Assembly (NCBI GenBank): GCA_947683425.1
Contig: CANTUQ010000003.1
Location: forward strand, 806,001 to 870,000
Source: Excoecaria cochinchinensis
Lineage: Eukaryota; Streptophyta; Magnoliopsida; Malpighiales; Euphorbiaceae
Direction: 5' to 3'
Length of the DNA: 64,000 nt
Shown here: positions 21,201 through 33,025 of the stretch, in pieces
How positions within the stretch are numbered: the first letter of the stretch is position 1
Layout of the letters: every line of letters begins with the position of its first letter
Position numbers and translations under genes: made by a program
The notes under the pieces: generated by a model
What the model was told of the DNA's origin: nothing
Databases searched by the model: none
The model's input: only the letters and a program-made list of their open reading frames with translations

Positions 21201-22654
21201 TATGAAGTTATATATGTCCAAATTACCTAAAATTTTGCCCATTTAATTCTTAACGTCCTAAGGATAAATTGTTATGAAGGAAGTTTTGCCTAAAAATTAG
21301 ATTTATGGGTTGGTTTAGCCGATGCCAAATCAGAGTAAGAAACTATCTTGACAGTTTGCCTTTCATGGAGCTTGTGAGGGAGGCTTCTGTCTCGAGCACG
21401 ACTCATGTCGCAAGCATGACAGAACCTAGTTTTTCAAGGTGTTTTCTCTTATTTTGAAACCCATAGTTAACATGGACCCTTGCTCTTCCTCACCCTCCTT
21501 TAGGTTGGGTATTTTGGTATGGTTTGCTTCCGAAATGCATCCAAACTTCGTTGGAACGGTATAAAACTTATTCAGCACTTGTTTAGAGTTTTGAGAAAAA
21601 TAAATATATGATTAACAATTGAAAGTTATGGGTAATTGATGCTTTTTCATAAGAGTTTGATAATGGAATTAAGTGTGCATATGCTTGTAGTTGTTGAATG
21701 TGACATGTTATGTGATATTAGTTATTTGTGATTGAATCATGATGAAATGCTTGGGTAATTGCAATGTGTATGATATAGTGTATAGAGTTTTTATGTTAAG
21801 CTTGAAGTGTCATAGTAGTAGATAGATAAGCATGCTTATAAAAGGGATAGTGAGTGCGGCTGCCTATGTTAGCCCCGTTTGGGCCTTAGCGACTTATAGG
21901 GTCTTAGTGATACTGTTGGGACTTCAGTTTCTGATTTTGATTAGTGATGTTGTTTGGGCTTCGGTCTCCAGTCTTAGTGTAGTGTTCCCGTATCCACCAC
22001 AAGTGAAGTTCAGGCTATTGTGCAGTTTTCTTATTTATCTTAATGAAGTATAGTGTTATGTTTATTATTTGAGATAATTGTATTGTCTTAGTGAATCAGT
22101 TTCCGGTTAGTGCATTTATGCCATGTATGTTATTTGAATGGATGTAGTGAATATATATAATGTATTTATGATTTCCTGCCTTTATAGTGAACTCGGTAAA
22201 TGTATGCTTTATCCATTTTATGGATGTTATTACTTGTACTTGTTTAGCATTCTTTTGTTTTTGTTCCTCCCCACTAAGCGTTATCGCTTAGCACGGGCTC
22301 TTTTCCTGTGTAGGTGGCAGGATTTTGGGTTCTCGTTCGAGTCGCGCATCTGCAGGCTGGCCACATAGGAGTAGAGTTATTTATTTTTGTCTCCTCCTGT
22401 AATTCTTTTTGTATATGTATTATTTACGTATAGTGGCATATGTAATTTTGTGAAGGATTTAAGATCTAATCTTTTGGATATTGTATATAACTATATTTTA
22501 ATTATATATGATACATGATTTTCTATTATTATTGTTAGTGAATGCTTCCGCTTAGTGCACGTATGTATTGTTATGCATGTATGTTTGACGTGTCGTGAGT
22601 GAGTGTCGGTAGCACACCCAGCATCTTTCCAACGGGGGCGTCAAGGGTGTTACA
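18243..22654 (+). repeat. Tekay LTR I with 1.88-kb internal tandem duplication
   Basis: It starts TGTAACAACCC and ends GGGTGTTACA, followed by a primer-site-like sequence, so it is a 5' LTR. About 18350-20229 is repeated as 20230-22111, both units ending GTGAATC...CGGTTAGTG. Without the duplication the LTR would be about 2.53 kb, the size of the other Tekay LTRs. Each unit carries its own leader-like stretch, CGCGA-type units (about 19480-19550 and 21360-21425) and palindrome ATAAGCATGCTTAT (19940 and 21826). Only the distal part has the paired hairpins (22274-22313). Confidence 0.85.
20230..22111 (+). repeat. Second unit of the LTR I tandem duplication
   Basis: It matches 18350-20229 along its length with scattered differences and small indels, a few percent by eye. 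It includes a short open region at 20400-20520 and the GCCTATGTTAGCCCCG stretch after the palindrome. The unit boundary falls at GTTAGTG, present at both ends. Confidence 0.85.
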
Positions 22655-22674
22655 AGTTGTTCTATCAGAGCGCT
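22655..22674 (+). promoter_or_regulatory. Degenerate primer binding site after LTR I
   Basis: AGTTGTTCTATCAGAGCGCT resembles the Met-tRNA primer site (TGGTATCAGAGC) with substitutions, at the expected place just after the LTR. A Tat LTR fragment begins immediately after it at 22675. Confidence 0.6.
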
Positions 22675-23060
22675 TGTAGACACCGAGTCTTGAGGCAGTC
22701 CAGATCAGAGTTACCCGATGAAGAGATCAATGTCGATTTTCGAGTAAGGCGATGAAATTCGGAGGTTTTCGTCTTTCGGTCTCGCAAGGATTAAAATCTT
22801 CTTCTATAGCATAGAGTTTTGAAAGAGTTAGATAAATTTTACAAAATTTGGGTTAAAATGGGAGTTTTCCTCCACAGACCGGCATACCGTCTGTGTAGGG
22901 ACGCCCGTCCCTACTTGGAGTGATACCCGTCCCTAGGCGTGGTGGGGACGGACACGCGGCAATCTAGAGACGCCTGTCCCTAGCATCGCGCCCCGTCCCT
23001 AGTCAGTTTACCGCATATGCCCTTAGTAGGGACGACCGTCGGTAGGTGCAGCGAAGCCCG
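22675..23060 (+). repeat. Tat LTR fragment, plus strand
   Basis: It starts TGTAGACACCGAG and matches the reverse complement of 36690-37057 in the Tat-A LTR, including the GGGACGCCCGTCCCTA-type island at 22860-23050. It stops at about 23060, where the last codons of a Tekay pol begin. The shared bases CCCG/CGAGG suggest an end-joining junction. Confidence 0.8.
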
Positions 23061-24068
23061 AGGAGGAAGTTTTGTTAAGGGGGGGAGTGTTGTAACACCC
23101 CGTAACCATCCTAGTAGAGTGAGCCTTCTGTGTGTATAAGTGTGTATGTGTTTAACTTTGAGCATGTGCTATCTTTGTTATATTATGTTATTATGCTTTA
23201 ATTGGGTTATGTGTAAGTCTGGGTGAGTGTATAGGAGCAGGGTGTGTGATAGGGATATTAAAATTGGGTAAGTGATAGAGGAGGAGAGTTGAGTGTGCCT
23301 TTCCTTTAAGAGTGTGACATGTGGTACGGAAAAAAATGAGATAAGTATTGGGAGAGAGAGAGATTGGATCAGCTGTTCCCCTTTCTTCCTCACGTTTCTT
23401 TCTCTTCTTTCCCCTTTCACAGTGCTAAACTTCTTTTCCTCATCTCTTCTTTGTTCTCTCTTGAATTCTTCTCTTCCCTTGTAAATTCAAGTGAGTTTGG
23501 GTAGCCTAAGCTCATGTGGTAAGTGATAAGTGATAATTCTTCTTCTTTTTCTTCAGATGAGTTTTTGTAATTGTGATTTGGGGTTTGAGTTTTTTTTGTT
23601 ATTGTTGGGTTTTGTGGTCCAGAGAGTCATTCTAGTGAACCTAAAGGCAAAGAGATAGCAAGTGGGAGTGGAGCTCCTTGAGTTGGAAGTTCAGAAATTT
23701 CAGGTTTGGGAAATTCAGCTCATTTGTGTTTGTGTGTGAGAATTTCAGTGAATTGCGTTTAATTGCTATAATTGATGAAGTTTAATATGCGTAATTGAAT
23801 CTAAATGTTATGCATTTTATGCATGTTGAGTTGAGATATTTAATTGATGCATAATTCAATCTATGATGACTTGGTTGAATTGTTAAGGTTATTGATGGGT
23901 TTTATTGGTTGAGTTTTGTTTTAGTATTTTGATGGTCTTAATGATGGTATTTTGGCTCATTTGAATGTCGATTGTTGGGGGTTTAAGTTGATTTTGAGTT
24001 GAGTTGAATTTGTGGAAGTTGGAGTCAAGTTTGGGGTGTGAAATTTGTGTGTTCTGGGTTTCCAGCGG

Positions 24069-24340
24069 GTCACACGGCAGTAAGGAAGAGCCTTACCCTC
24101 GTGTTATTGTGTTATGTTTTAGGGGTTGTCGCGTTACACGGCGGTAAGGGCCATACCATACCGCCATGTGACTCTTACACGGGGGTATGGCTTTAGCCAT
24201 ACCGCCGTGTAAATGCATTCTGCCCAAGTTGGGTTTTTGAGCTGGGCATGTCACACGGCATTAAGGTTTTCCCTTACCCCCATGTGGTATGCTTTACACG
24301 GCTGTATGGGAAATCCATACCGCCATGTAAACCGCCTCTG
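24069..24340 (+). repeat. Inverted-repeat island of Tekay D (ACACGGCGGTA type)
   Basis: Units such as ACACGGCGGTAAGG, ATACCGCCATGTGA, ACACGGGGGTATGG and ATACCGCCGTGTAA alternate in opposite orientations, giving about four long inverted pairs. The arms share no sequence with the CGCGA or CACGGTGAC islands but sit at the same place in the LTR. Confidence 0.85.
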
Positions 24341-24671
24341 TCCCCATTTTGCATAAAGTTTCAATTGTTCCTTTTTCACTTCTTTTTCCTTTGTTTTGGG
24401 TTATTTACTCTTATTTAATGTGTTATTAATTGACGAATGATAAAAAATGGTATTTTAACTCGGTCAAATAATAGTTATTATGAATTGTATTGCATGATAT
24501 AGTGGTTGAATGAAATGGGCTTAATTATGTTTTATTTGATGATTCTTTGAAACAAATGGTATATTTAATAGGATGTTATACTTGGGAACATAACTTACAT
24601 GATGCATGACCTACTAGAGTCAAATAAGTGGATAGTTAGGCATGCCTAATAGAGTTAGTGTTGCTGCAGCT

Positions 24672-27125
24672 TGTGACGCCCATTCCCTAATGACATACTA
24701 GCTCAGCTAATCTTAGTTAGAGAAGACCGCACACACACAATAGAACACATGCTTAGCCCGAATAATAAAATTTCATCACATATAATCTTAACTCACACAT
24801 CACATGCCAACTACTTATAGTGCATTTTCATAGCCACACACATTGCACATACATATTTAGGTTAACATTCATAGTTATCAGATTATTACATGCCTTTACA
24901 TACCCGCTATACATACGATGGTACAAAAGCTTATACAGAAATCCCAAAATATTAAACCCAGAACCTACACTTCCTATTTCCTACTGTTGACCGTACAAAA
25001 TGCGGGGACGTCCTTCGATCACCTCTGGTCCGTACCTGCACGGATTAGAGTAAATCCATGCTAAGAGACAACGCTTAGTGGGGAACTCATATATAGCAAA
25101 TAATTTATCACACCTCAGAAACACCATACATTACATGCTAGAAGTCATGCCAGAGCAATTATTATCAAGCAAATATCATTTTAAGCATAGTACTATCCAT
25201 TACTACATTCCATCATAAAGCATCAATCACTTATTCACATATCCACATCACATGCGTTGTTATATTACAGTCACTTCCCTGTATTATTTGATTAATCAGT
25301 TAGCCTGCAATTCAATGACGCGGATAACGGGTATCGCATTGGTACCACTCAGGTACAAGAATCTCAATGAGATTACACTTACGCATGGGTACCCTCAGGT
25401 ACCAAAATATCATTTCACTTATAATATAATCCAGCAAGGATTATTCACATTATTTTTGCATTGTGATTCCCATGGAATCAGACACATTATACGCATGGGG
25501 CTGCAGTACTTGACCCTATAGGCATGCCTAACTATCCACTACTTGACTCGCAGGCTTAAATTGTTAAACAAATTATTCAGTTCACATTGATCGCTTTTCA
25601 CATCACATACAGAGATAGCTCATATCACATTCACTAGCATATTCAATATGCTTCCAAATTCATTCTTCATAGTTCATAACTACATATTTGATTGCATTCA
25701 AGATTTATCACATAGTATGCAAGTGTACCCATCTTAACACTTACTCATAATGTCCTTCATTTCACTTGAAGACTTACCATTAGAAAGTCTGAACACATTA
25801 GGGTTATATTGCCAAAATAGGGTAGGTCATGGTCATAATGAATTTCATTGTCACCGTGACATGTTGAAGTTCAAAACAGAATGCAAACTGGGGACAGGTC
25901 ACGGTCACAATCAATTTCATTGTCACCGTGACATGTTCCCAAGTCTCGGCAGAATGCATCTTGAGGGTATGTCACGGTCACAATGAACTCCATTGTCACC
26001 GTGACATATTCTCACTTTGCAAAACAGAATGCTCTCTTAAGTACCTCACGGTCACAATGAATTCCATTGTCACCGTGACATACAAAAATCAAGTAGGCAG
26101 AATTGAACTCAAGCATATCTCATGGTCACAATAAATTTGATTGTCACCGTGACCTATGCAAAAACACCATGACATAGTTATGTTTTTCAGTCCATTTCTT
26201 CCTGCTCATTTAAGCTTCAAATCTCACTCTCACTTTTGGCAATCAACCCATAAACATCAACCACATAATCAATTAGCACATACCTGTTTTCCCTTTTTGT
26301 TTTGACATTCAATAATAGCACAAATCATAATCATTCTCAAGCATTATATCTCCAAGCATAATACTATTACAATCACATAATCTAGCATCACATAATTCAT
26401 GCTCAACTTCAATTTCGCATACACATGCAATTCAATTCAAATCTCTGTTCAACCAACACAAATCATACAACCACACAATTAAGGTTTGTTCCCAAACCTC
26501 GTCGCCTTAGCTCCTAATCTCGACGGACGCTCGGCTCTCCGATTACAGCTTTTCCCTTATCTCTCTTCACTTCTTCAGCTAGCAAAACCAATTCAAATTC
26601 CAGGATTGAATACCCATCAATTCTCATACCGATACCAAATCAAAACCAAGAAGAAGAGTAGAAGATGAGAATAAGCACACATAATCACTTACCCTTAGGT
26701 CTTAACACTTAATTCTTGCTCCAATTAGCTATATGCATACATCCACTTAAACCACTCTCATCCTCACTCACGGAAGCAAGAAGAAAGATAAAGTCAAATG
26801 CAGAAAAATGAAGAATGAGGCCAACACATACTCACCTCTCACTTCTCTAGGCAAATGGATGCAAAGAAGGAGGTGGCTAACTCTCATGATGCCACACGGA
26901 TTCCACTCTCAATTCTGCCTCCACTATCCATTTAATCAAGTTATTTTATTCTCTAATCCACACTTACTTAACTTAGTTAATCCACTTCTTACTAATCATG
27001 CACAATTCCCTTTTTAACCTCTTAAATTCCCTTAGCCTTTCAATTAAGTCCAATCCTACACACTTAATTACACTTAGACCCCAAATTAAACTAATTGCAA
27101 CTAGGGTACAAGTCCGGCTATGACA
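24672..27125 (-). mobile_element. Solo Tekay LTR K, antisense, with CAGCT target duplication
   Basis: It is 2454 bp with TGTGACGCCC at the left and GGCTATGACA at the right, the reverse complement of the TGTCATGGCCGG/GGGCGTCACA termini of Tekay F, and it matches the F LTR throughout. It is flanked by CAGCT at 24667-24671 and 27126-27130. Removing it with one copy restores the GCTGCAGCTA...GTGTACGA context seen in T1. It arose by recombination between two LTRs after insertion. It holds a five-unit island at 25827-26153. Confidence 0.95.
25827..26153 (-). repeat. Five-unit hairpin island of solo LTR K (CACGGTGAC type)
   Basis: Five units begin near 25827, 25897, 25976, 26045 and 26119. Each is a 14-15 bp stem (GTCACGGTCACAATG paired with CATTGTCACCGTGAC) around a 5-6 nt loop. 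It corresponds to 55112-55438 and 62269-62595 in Tekay F. The arm reads GGTCACAATG here but GGTGACAATG in F, so both arms have changed. Confidence 0.85.
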
Positions 27126-28544
27126 CAGCTAGTGTACGATTTGGACCCTGATCAGGTCCCCCGGCTGGATCTTTATGATTCATGTGTTCTGAATCTACGC
27201 GAAAATGTTTTTGGAACAAAATTAAAAGATTGTTTTGATACCTTCGGGTATCTATGTGTTATGAAAATAGTGTTGATACCTTCAGCTATTTATGCGTACT
27301 CGTTACCCACTGTTTTGGTTAAAGCAGGTGCAGCATTGTTAATGTATATGAATTCCGAAATATTGTGTATTATGATGAATTGTATACTGTGTGTGAGCAT
27401 ATGAATATTGTGTTTATGATGCTTCCATGCATTGACTTAATTTATGAGAATTCAATACTTAATTGTGCCATTAGCTTGTGATTATTTGTTGACGCCACTG
27501 TGAGTGGTCGTTGTGCATCTTTGTTTCCTCACTAAGCGATTTCGCTTAGCATGGGTGTTTTATCCGTGTAGGTGTGGAAGGTTTCGAAGGTTTTAGCAGA
27601 GTGTTTCGTATCAGCAGGGCCAACACGACTAGTGGATGCAAGATATTTTTTTGTAGTATAGGGCTCTGTGTCTTTTTGTACATGGAATAGTATGTACCTA
27701 TGGATCAATGTAAACTTTACGTTGTATTTTGATTTATATCAGATATAGTATTTTTAGCTGTATCATGGCACTTTTGTAATTTTGGCTATGTACATATTAT
27801 CTTGAATTTGTAAATTATTTATCTATGTATATATCAATGAAAGAAGTATTGTGTTCTATTCCTTCTTCTTTTGAAAGTTTTAATTTATACTATTATTGTT
27901 ATGCATGTATCAGAGTTGTGCTATCTTATTTTGTGTGTCGTGGTGACACTCCCATCTATAAGGGTCCTTCCTCTTCCTTAGAGAGTTGGAGTTCCCACGT
28001 ATAGGTAGGGGTGTTACAGTGTTTCTCTCATTCCTTAAATATACCATTGCATACCATAAGCTTGTAAATAGTTAAAATCTCCACTACTAGTATAATGTAG
28101 TACAAGAAGTCAAAGGATCTTACAAAGGGTTGTAACTTGGCTTAGGTAAGGTAAGATAAATTTGGTTTAAGTAGCTAATATTATGTAGAGAGCAAGTATA
28201 ACTATACTACAAGAAATGTAAAAACTAAGTATAGCATGATATTCAAAGTTTCTATTCTAATTCCCTCATGTCCACCCTTGTTCTATAGTTTCTTTTGATT
28301 TTCGTTTTTTTTTCTTTATTTTATTTTCTTTTTTGTTTTTTTAACTTTTTCTTAGTGGGTGCATTTTATGCTCCATCCCACTTATATATATTTTTTTCTT
28401 AGTGGATTATATGTGTTTGAGTATGGATTACCTCTTTCTTGCCCTTAGATAAAACTAACTTGCACTTCAAAATTATTTATTCTCAAATTGCATCCCTCAC
28501 TTGTATAACCTTGTTAGTCAGAAATAGTGCATACCTTTTGTGAA

Positions 28545-29437
28545 CTACCCCCCCATTCCTAGGCTACTAACTTTTTGAGTTAAAGCCTCGATTTGGGCTT
28601 GTAAGGCTACAACATAATCTATGGCATGAACCCCCCTATTATTAGAATTAGATCCCCTTACTCTTTCAGTGGGCCACATACAATTGTTCATAGCCATTTC
28701 CTCAAGCAATTCAAAGGCAGCTTCTATTGTTTCCTCATCAAAGAGCCACCAGCTGCAGCATCAATGGTACCTCTTGTGGTAGGATTCACCCCATTGTAGA
28801 ATGTTTGCATCAATAGCTCTCTTGGAAGGTTATGGTGAGGATACATTCTCTGCAATTCTTTAAATCTTTCCCATGTTTTATACAAAGATTCATTGTCATT
28901 TTGCACAAATATTGTGATATCTTTTATAATTTTTGCAGTTTTGTCTAGAGGAAAATATTTTAATACGAAAGCTTCGGCCAATTGGTCCCAAGTGGTTATT
29001 GATCCTCTAATTAATGAATTCAACCAAGCCTTGGCTTTATCCTTCAAAGTAAAAGGAAAAAGTCTAAGCTTAATTGCATCATTAGAAACTCCATTAATTT
29101 TAAAAGTATCACATATCTCTAAGAAATTTGCTAAATGAGCATTAAGATCCTCAATTGCCAAACAATAAAATTGAATGCTATTTTAAATCATTTGTAAAAG
29201 AGAAGGTTTAATCTCAAATTAGTTAGCATTTACCGTAGGCCTTACCACACCTTGTTGAGCACCACTCAATGCGGGTGTAGCAAAATCCATCAACCTTGGT
29301 GGATTTTCCTCATCAGCCATTATTGGTCTCTTATTCTTATTCTTCTTTTTATTGGATTTTTTGTTGCTTGACAAATATCTCTTTATTTCAAGATTCAAAG
29401 GTTCAAGCTCTTCTTGAGAACTTCTAGTACTAGGCAT
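28545..29437 (-). pseudogene. gag: Athila-type gag, broken
   Basis: The N-terminal piece (29437-29219) begins MPSTRSSQEELEPL and includes a basic KKSNKKKNKNKR patch. The Gag domain (29161-28724) has NFLEICDTFKINGV, LRLFPFTLKDKAKAWL, SITTWDQLAEAF and YPHHNLPRELLMQTFYNG, all typical of Athila Gag. The two pieces are in one frame, separated by stops near 29219 and 29185. After IDAAAGGSL, near 28740, a small deletion shifts the frame, and the expected following residues appear in another frame down to about 28545. No protease or RT follows. Confidence 0.85.
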
Positions 29438-29565
29438 GAATTTATCAAATCCTGTAAAAACAACACAAAATAAGTCAATTAATCAAACAAACAAAATAAA
29501 ATAAATAAATATTGTAATCCAAAATCATAAATCAAGTTTCACAATGGCAACAAAAATAACATCAT

Positions 29566-29583
29566 TCCCCGGCAACGGCGCCA
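29566..29583 (-). promoter_or_regulatory. Primer binding site, Asp tRNA (Athila type)
   Basis: The minus strand reads TGGCGCCGTTGCCGGGGA, the well-known Athila/Tat primer site complementary to tRNA-Asp. It lies 6 bp inside the LTR end at 29590. Confidence 0.92.
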
Positions 29584-29589
29584 AAAACT

Positions 29590-31027
29590 TGTTGGCTTAT
29601 TTTATATGTGCCAATTCCGCAAGCATACAGTGTACCGAAATAGTACAAAAGACGTCGATCCCACGAGGAATGTGCTAATTATTACACACTATTACTACCC
29701 ACTTTTATCTTGTTTACAATGATCATTAATTTGTTGAATGAAAGTGGAATAACTATGTCTAATTCTAATTAACCTAATTATAGATAATCAGAGAGGATAA
29801 AAGATCAATGATATAAAATAATAAATAGAACTTGAATTAATTATTCTTGATTATGAATATATTCTTATCATGCAAGCCAAGTTGAATAAGATTCCAATTT
29901 ACTGTTTCAACATATATTAGAGTGCCTAAAATATGCATTTATAATTCTAACTCACAATTTTCATTAATTAATTAAAGTATTATTCATGAAAATTTTAGGA
30001 ATAATAAACAACCTATAGCAATCATTTAATATTATGATTTATTAAATAATACTTCAATGATGAAATTCTATTAGATGTAAGTAAGAATTTATTCTTTCAA
30101 TTAAATACTTACTTATAATGATCATGCATAAAATACTAATAGAAATTTCTACAAGAAAGAATAATTAAAGTGATATGAATAATAAAATATAAGATTAAAT
30201 AATCAAGTTCATATGTTCATCATGAAATAATTACAAAGAAGAAGTAAAGATGAGAAATAAGAAAGAGATCTTTCAAGACTTTTCCCTTCCACAAAGGATT
30301 TCTTCTTCCTTGCAAGTAATCTTCTCTTCAAAACATAAAAATCTAACTTTAAACTTTAACTAAAAAATGTACTTTCTACTTACAGAAATCTTAATAAAAA
30401 ATATTCAAATCAAAATTATTCAGCCTTTAAAATTACAGTTAAATCTACTATTTATAAAGTTCCAAGAGATATGTTCCTTCAAGTGTCCCTTAGGAAGGTT
30501 GCAAAGCTTGGTGAAAAGTCATCTTTCTTCAAGGTAAATTTTGAATTAAACTTCCAACTGTCCTCTCTGTCGTGCTCGCGATGAAGCACGCCTTGCTATT
30601 TTCTCCACTTTCCTCACGCTGACTTCCCACCGTGCCTTGTCACGACCTCGTGATGGTGGCCTTGCTCACGACACGGCACACTGGCTCCTTGGCTCCTTCC
30701 CTTCAGCTCCCTTTAAATGTGCGTCCTGTCGCGCTCGTGACCACTGTCGAACTCGCGACAGAACAGTTTTCTCCTTCAATTTCTTTTCTTCTCTTCTTCT
30801 CTTGTTCTTGGCTTCGCGCTCCCTATCGCGCTTGTGATAGATTGATTCCTTCTTTGGCTCATTTTAGCTCCTTTTCTCCAATCTTCTTCATTTCTCGAAT
30901 TTCTCCTACACACAAAAAACTCAAACAAAAACATAAAACATACCTATTTCTAACACAATTAACTATACATAAACATTATTTTAAACCTAAAACATGGATT
31001 AAATATGAGCTACTTAGACTCATATCA
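29590..31027 (-). repeat. 5' LTR of the Athila-like element
   Basis: On the minus strand it starts TGATATGAGTC and ends AAGCCAACA before the primer site, 1438 bp long. The middle is AT-rich. At 30567-30842 there is a GC-rich island with inverted CGCGA-type units, including CCTGTCGCGCTCGTGA and GAACTCGCGACAG. A hairpin-like GGAATTGGCACATA segment and the ACCGAAATAG stretch lie near the inner end. Short open frames inside the island are not genes. Confidence 0.85.
30567..30842 (-). repeat. CGCGA-type inverted-repeat island in an Athila LTR
   Basis: The units TGTCGTGCTCGCGA, GTCACGACCTCGTGA, CTGTCGCGCTCGTGA paired with ACTCGCGACAG, and TATCGCGCTTGTGATAG are the same motif family as the T1, H and E islands, but lie in an element of another lineage whose LTR is otherwise unrelated. 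Confidence 0.8.
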
Positions 31028-31111
31028 AGTACATGTACATGCCAAGTAATTTTTTGACAGTATAGTCATGTGAGACTAATGTATGCTTGCTCCTTTTGTT
31101 AGATTGTGAGT

Positions 31112-33025
31112 ATGGCTTCGGATGATGGTCATCGTGATGGAGATGTTGAGAGTGCCGCATCTGTTAGTATTAGTCGATCGAGATCGCCTTAGCGTCAGGA
31201 CACTCCGCCAATTGCTCCTCCTCCTCAGCAGCAGCCTGAGTTTATAAACATGATGGCGAATTTCTATCAGATTATGTAATCTCAGCAGCAGCCTCGGGGC
31301 CCTAAATTGCAGTTAGATCCACCTAGATGGAGGCCTATTTTGGACAGATTAAGTGACTGGGAGCGGAGCATTTTTATGGTCGTGACCCTTTGACTCCGGT
31401 TCAGGCAGATGAGTGGTTATTTAAGCCAAAGGGTATGTTCGAGACCACTAAGAGTTTGCCAGATGAGATGCTTCTGGGAGCAGTGGCCTTGCTTCAGGGT
31501 CCTGCTTACACTTGGTGGAGTTCAGTCCGTAAATACACTCCAGTTGATCAGGTTACTTGGTGGTTTTTCCAGACTCAGTTTGAAAAGAAATATATCAGTT
31601 CTAAGTATAGATCTGCCATGCAAGATGCGTTTTGGAGGCTCAGACAGGGAAGTAAGTTAGTTGCAGAGTACGAGAGAGAGTTCGAGCGGCTTAGTGCCTA
31701 TCTAGATGATGAGTCCATGACTGAGCAGAAGTTATGCCACCGATTTTAAAGTGGTCTGCATAATAACATCAGATTGGCTTTGGGTTCTCAAAGACATATG
31801 GATATGAGGTCCTTGGTTGAAGCAGCCCTTAGAGTAGAGACTATTATGTCAGATGAAGTTGATAAACAGACTCGTTTTAAGCAAAAGAGGAAACAAGATC
31901 AGTCTTCGGGTGCTGCTATTCAGGGTAAGAAGTTTAGAGGGCCTCCTCAATCACAGAGCCGCGCATCAGCAGCACCTGCTGCTACTCAAAAGAACCTAGT
32001 CAACTATAGTGCCCCAGTCACATCAGTAGCTAGTGCACCAAGGAGTAAAGTACATGATTTATTTCCTCATTATAAGAAATTTCATTTGGGCTAGTGCAGA
32101 TATTTGAACAGTTCTTGTCTCAGATATGGGTCTCGGGAACACCAGAGAAGAGATTATCCTGAGGCCCAGCCGTCCATTGTAGCATCACTAGCTTTGGGTG
32201 GAGGGGTGGTAGGGGAGTAACTTCTCCACAAGCAGTTTCAGGCCCCTCAGTATAGCCACCTTAGGGTCGTTACACTGGACGTGCATATCTTTTTTAGAGC
32301 CCGTAAATAGGATGATGCTCCAGACATCATTGTTGGTAAATTCTCATTGTTTTCTCATTCAGTTTATGCTTTGATTGATCATGGTTGTACGCATTCCTAT
32401 ATTACTACTATTGTTGCTCGAGATAAAGGGTTGCATGACAGTCAGTTAGACTAGGATATTTTAGTGAGTAATCCTTTGGGGCATAGTGTAGTGGTGAATA
32501 AAGTATATAGAGATTGCCCTATTAGTGCTCAGGGTTATATGTTTATGGCAAATTTGATTGATCTTGCCTTCTGAGAATTTGATGTTATCCTGGGTATGGA
32601 TTGGTTATCCACTCACCATACCACTGTTAACTGTAAAAGGAAGAGATTGACTCCTAAGACTTTAAATGATCAGGACATAGTCATTGTAGGTGAAAGAACA
32701 GACTTCCTTTTTGATGTGATTTCAGCTACTACAGCTAAGAGAGTCATCAGAAAAGGTTGTGTTGCCTACTTGTGTTACGCAATGGAGACTAAAAACGATG
32801 AACTTTAAGGCTTCTGATGTGCCCACTGTTCGGGAGTTTCAGGATATTTTTCAGAAAGAACTTCCAGATTTACCACCTGATAGAGAGATAGAGTTTACTA
32901 TTGACTTAGTACCTGGTACTGCACCTATCTCTATTGCTCCTTATAGAACGGCACCTTCAGAACTCAGAGAATTAAAGGTTCAGTTGCAAGAATTATTTGA
33001 TAAAGATTCATTAGACCGAGTGTCC
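31112..33025 (+). pseudogene. Decayed Tekay-like gag-protease-RT remnant
   Basis: Gag starts at ATG 31112 and has several stops (the TAG after SRSRSP, one near 31279, and TAA at 31747-31749). The Gag domain at 31390-31740 has GPAYTWWSSVRKYTP, FFQTQFEKKYIS and AEYEREFERLSAYLDD. The zinc knuckle near 32090-32155 is degenerate, with missing Cys. Protease at 32360-32640 reads ALIDHGCTHSYI and ends VILGMDWLS. RT begins near 32815 (VPTVREFQDIF, PGTAPISIAPYR) but stops at 33025. It is more diverged from T1 and F than they are from each other. Confidence 0.85.

Larger units (their letters stand above)
23061..28018 (+). mobile_element. Tekay D, 3' end with complete 3' LTR
   Basis: Only about 30 bp of the internal region remain: the end of the pol frame and the polypurine tract TTAAGGGGGGGAGTGT. 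The 3' LTR 23091-28018 follows. Removing the solo LTR K and one copy of its target duplication leaves 2469 bp, the normal Tekay size. It ends GGGGTGTTACA. The rest of the element was lost at the junction with the Tat fragment. Confidence 0.88.
23091..28018 (+). repeat. 3' LTR of Tekay D, split by solo LTR K
   Basis: It starts TGTAACACCCCGTAACC. A donor-like GTG/GTAAGTG is at 23519. The palindrome TTAGGCATGCCTAA is at 24636-24649. After K the sequence resumes with GTGTACGATTTGGACCCTGATCAGG, the hairpin ladder of T1, and the paired hairpins with TAG/G at 27532-27571. The inverted-repeat island (24069-24340) uses a third arm family. Confidence 0.9.
28019..31027 (-). mobile_element. Athila-like element: LTR, primer site and broken gag
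   Basis: On the minus strand the LTR (31027 to 29590) is followed by an Asp-tRNA primer site and a Gag related to Athila. Gag fades out near 28545. The remaining 28019-28544 is AT-rich with T-tracts and a (TATA)n stretch and has no recognisable domain, so it may be decayed Athila internal sequence. The left side is bounded by the end of Tekay D. The right LTR end CATATCA adjoins the leader of a Tekay-like element. Confidence 0.8.

Noticed and set aside
28019..28544. Possible separate element between Tekay D and the Athila gag
   Set aside because: No terminal repeats, duplication or coding signal could be seen; it is kept as unassigned AT-rich sequence inside the Athila region.
30632..31057. 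141-codon open frame starting in the Athila LTR island
   Set aside because: It crosses the LTR end and the junction at 31027 and has no domain; it is an accidental frame in GC-rich and then AT-rich sequence.
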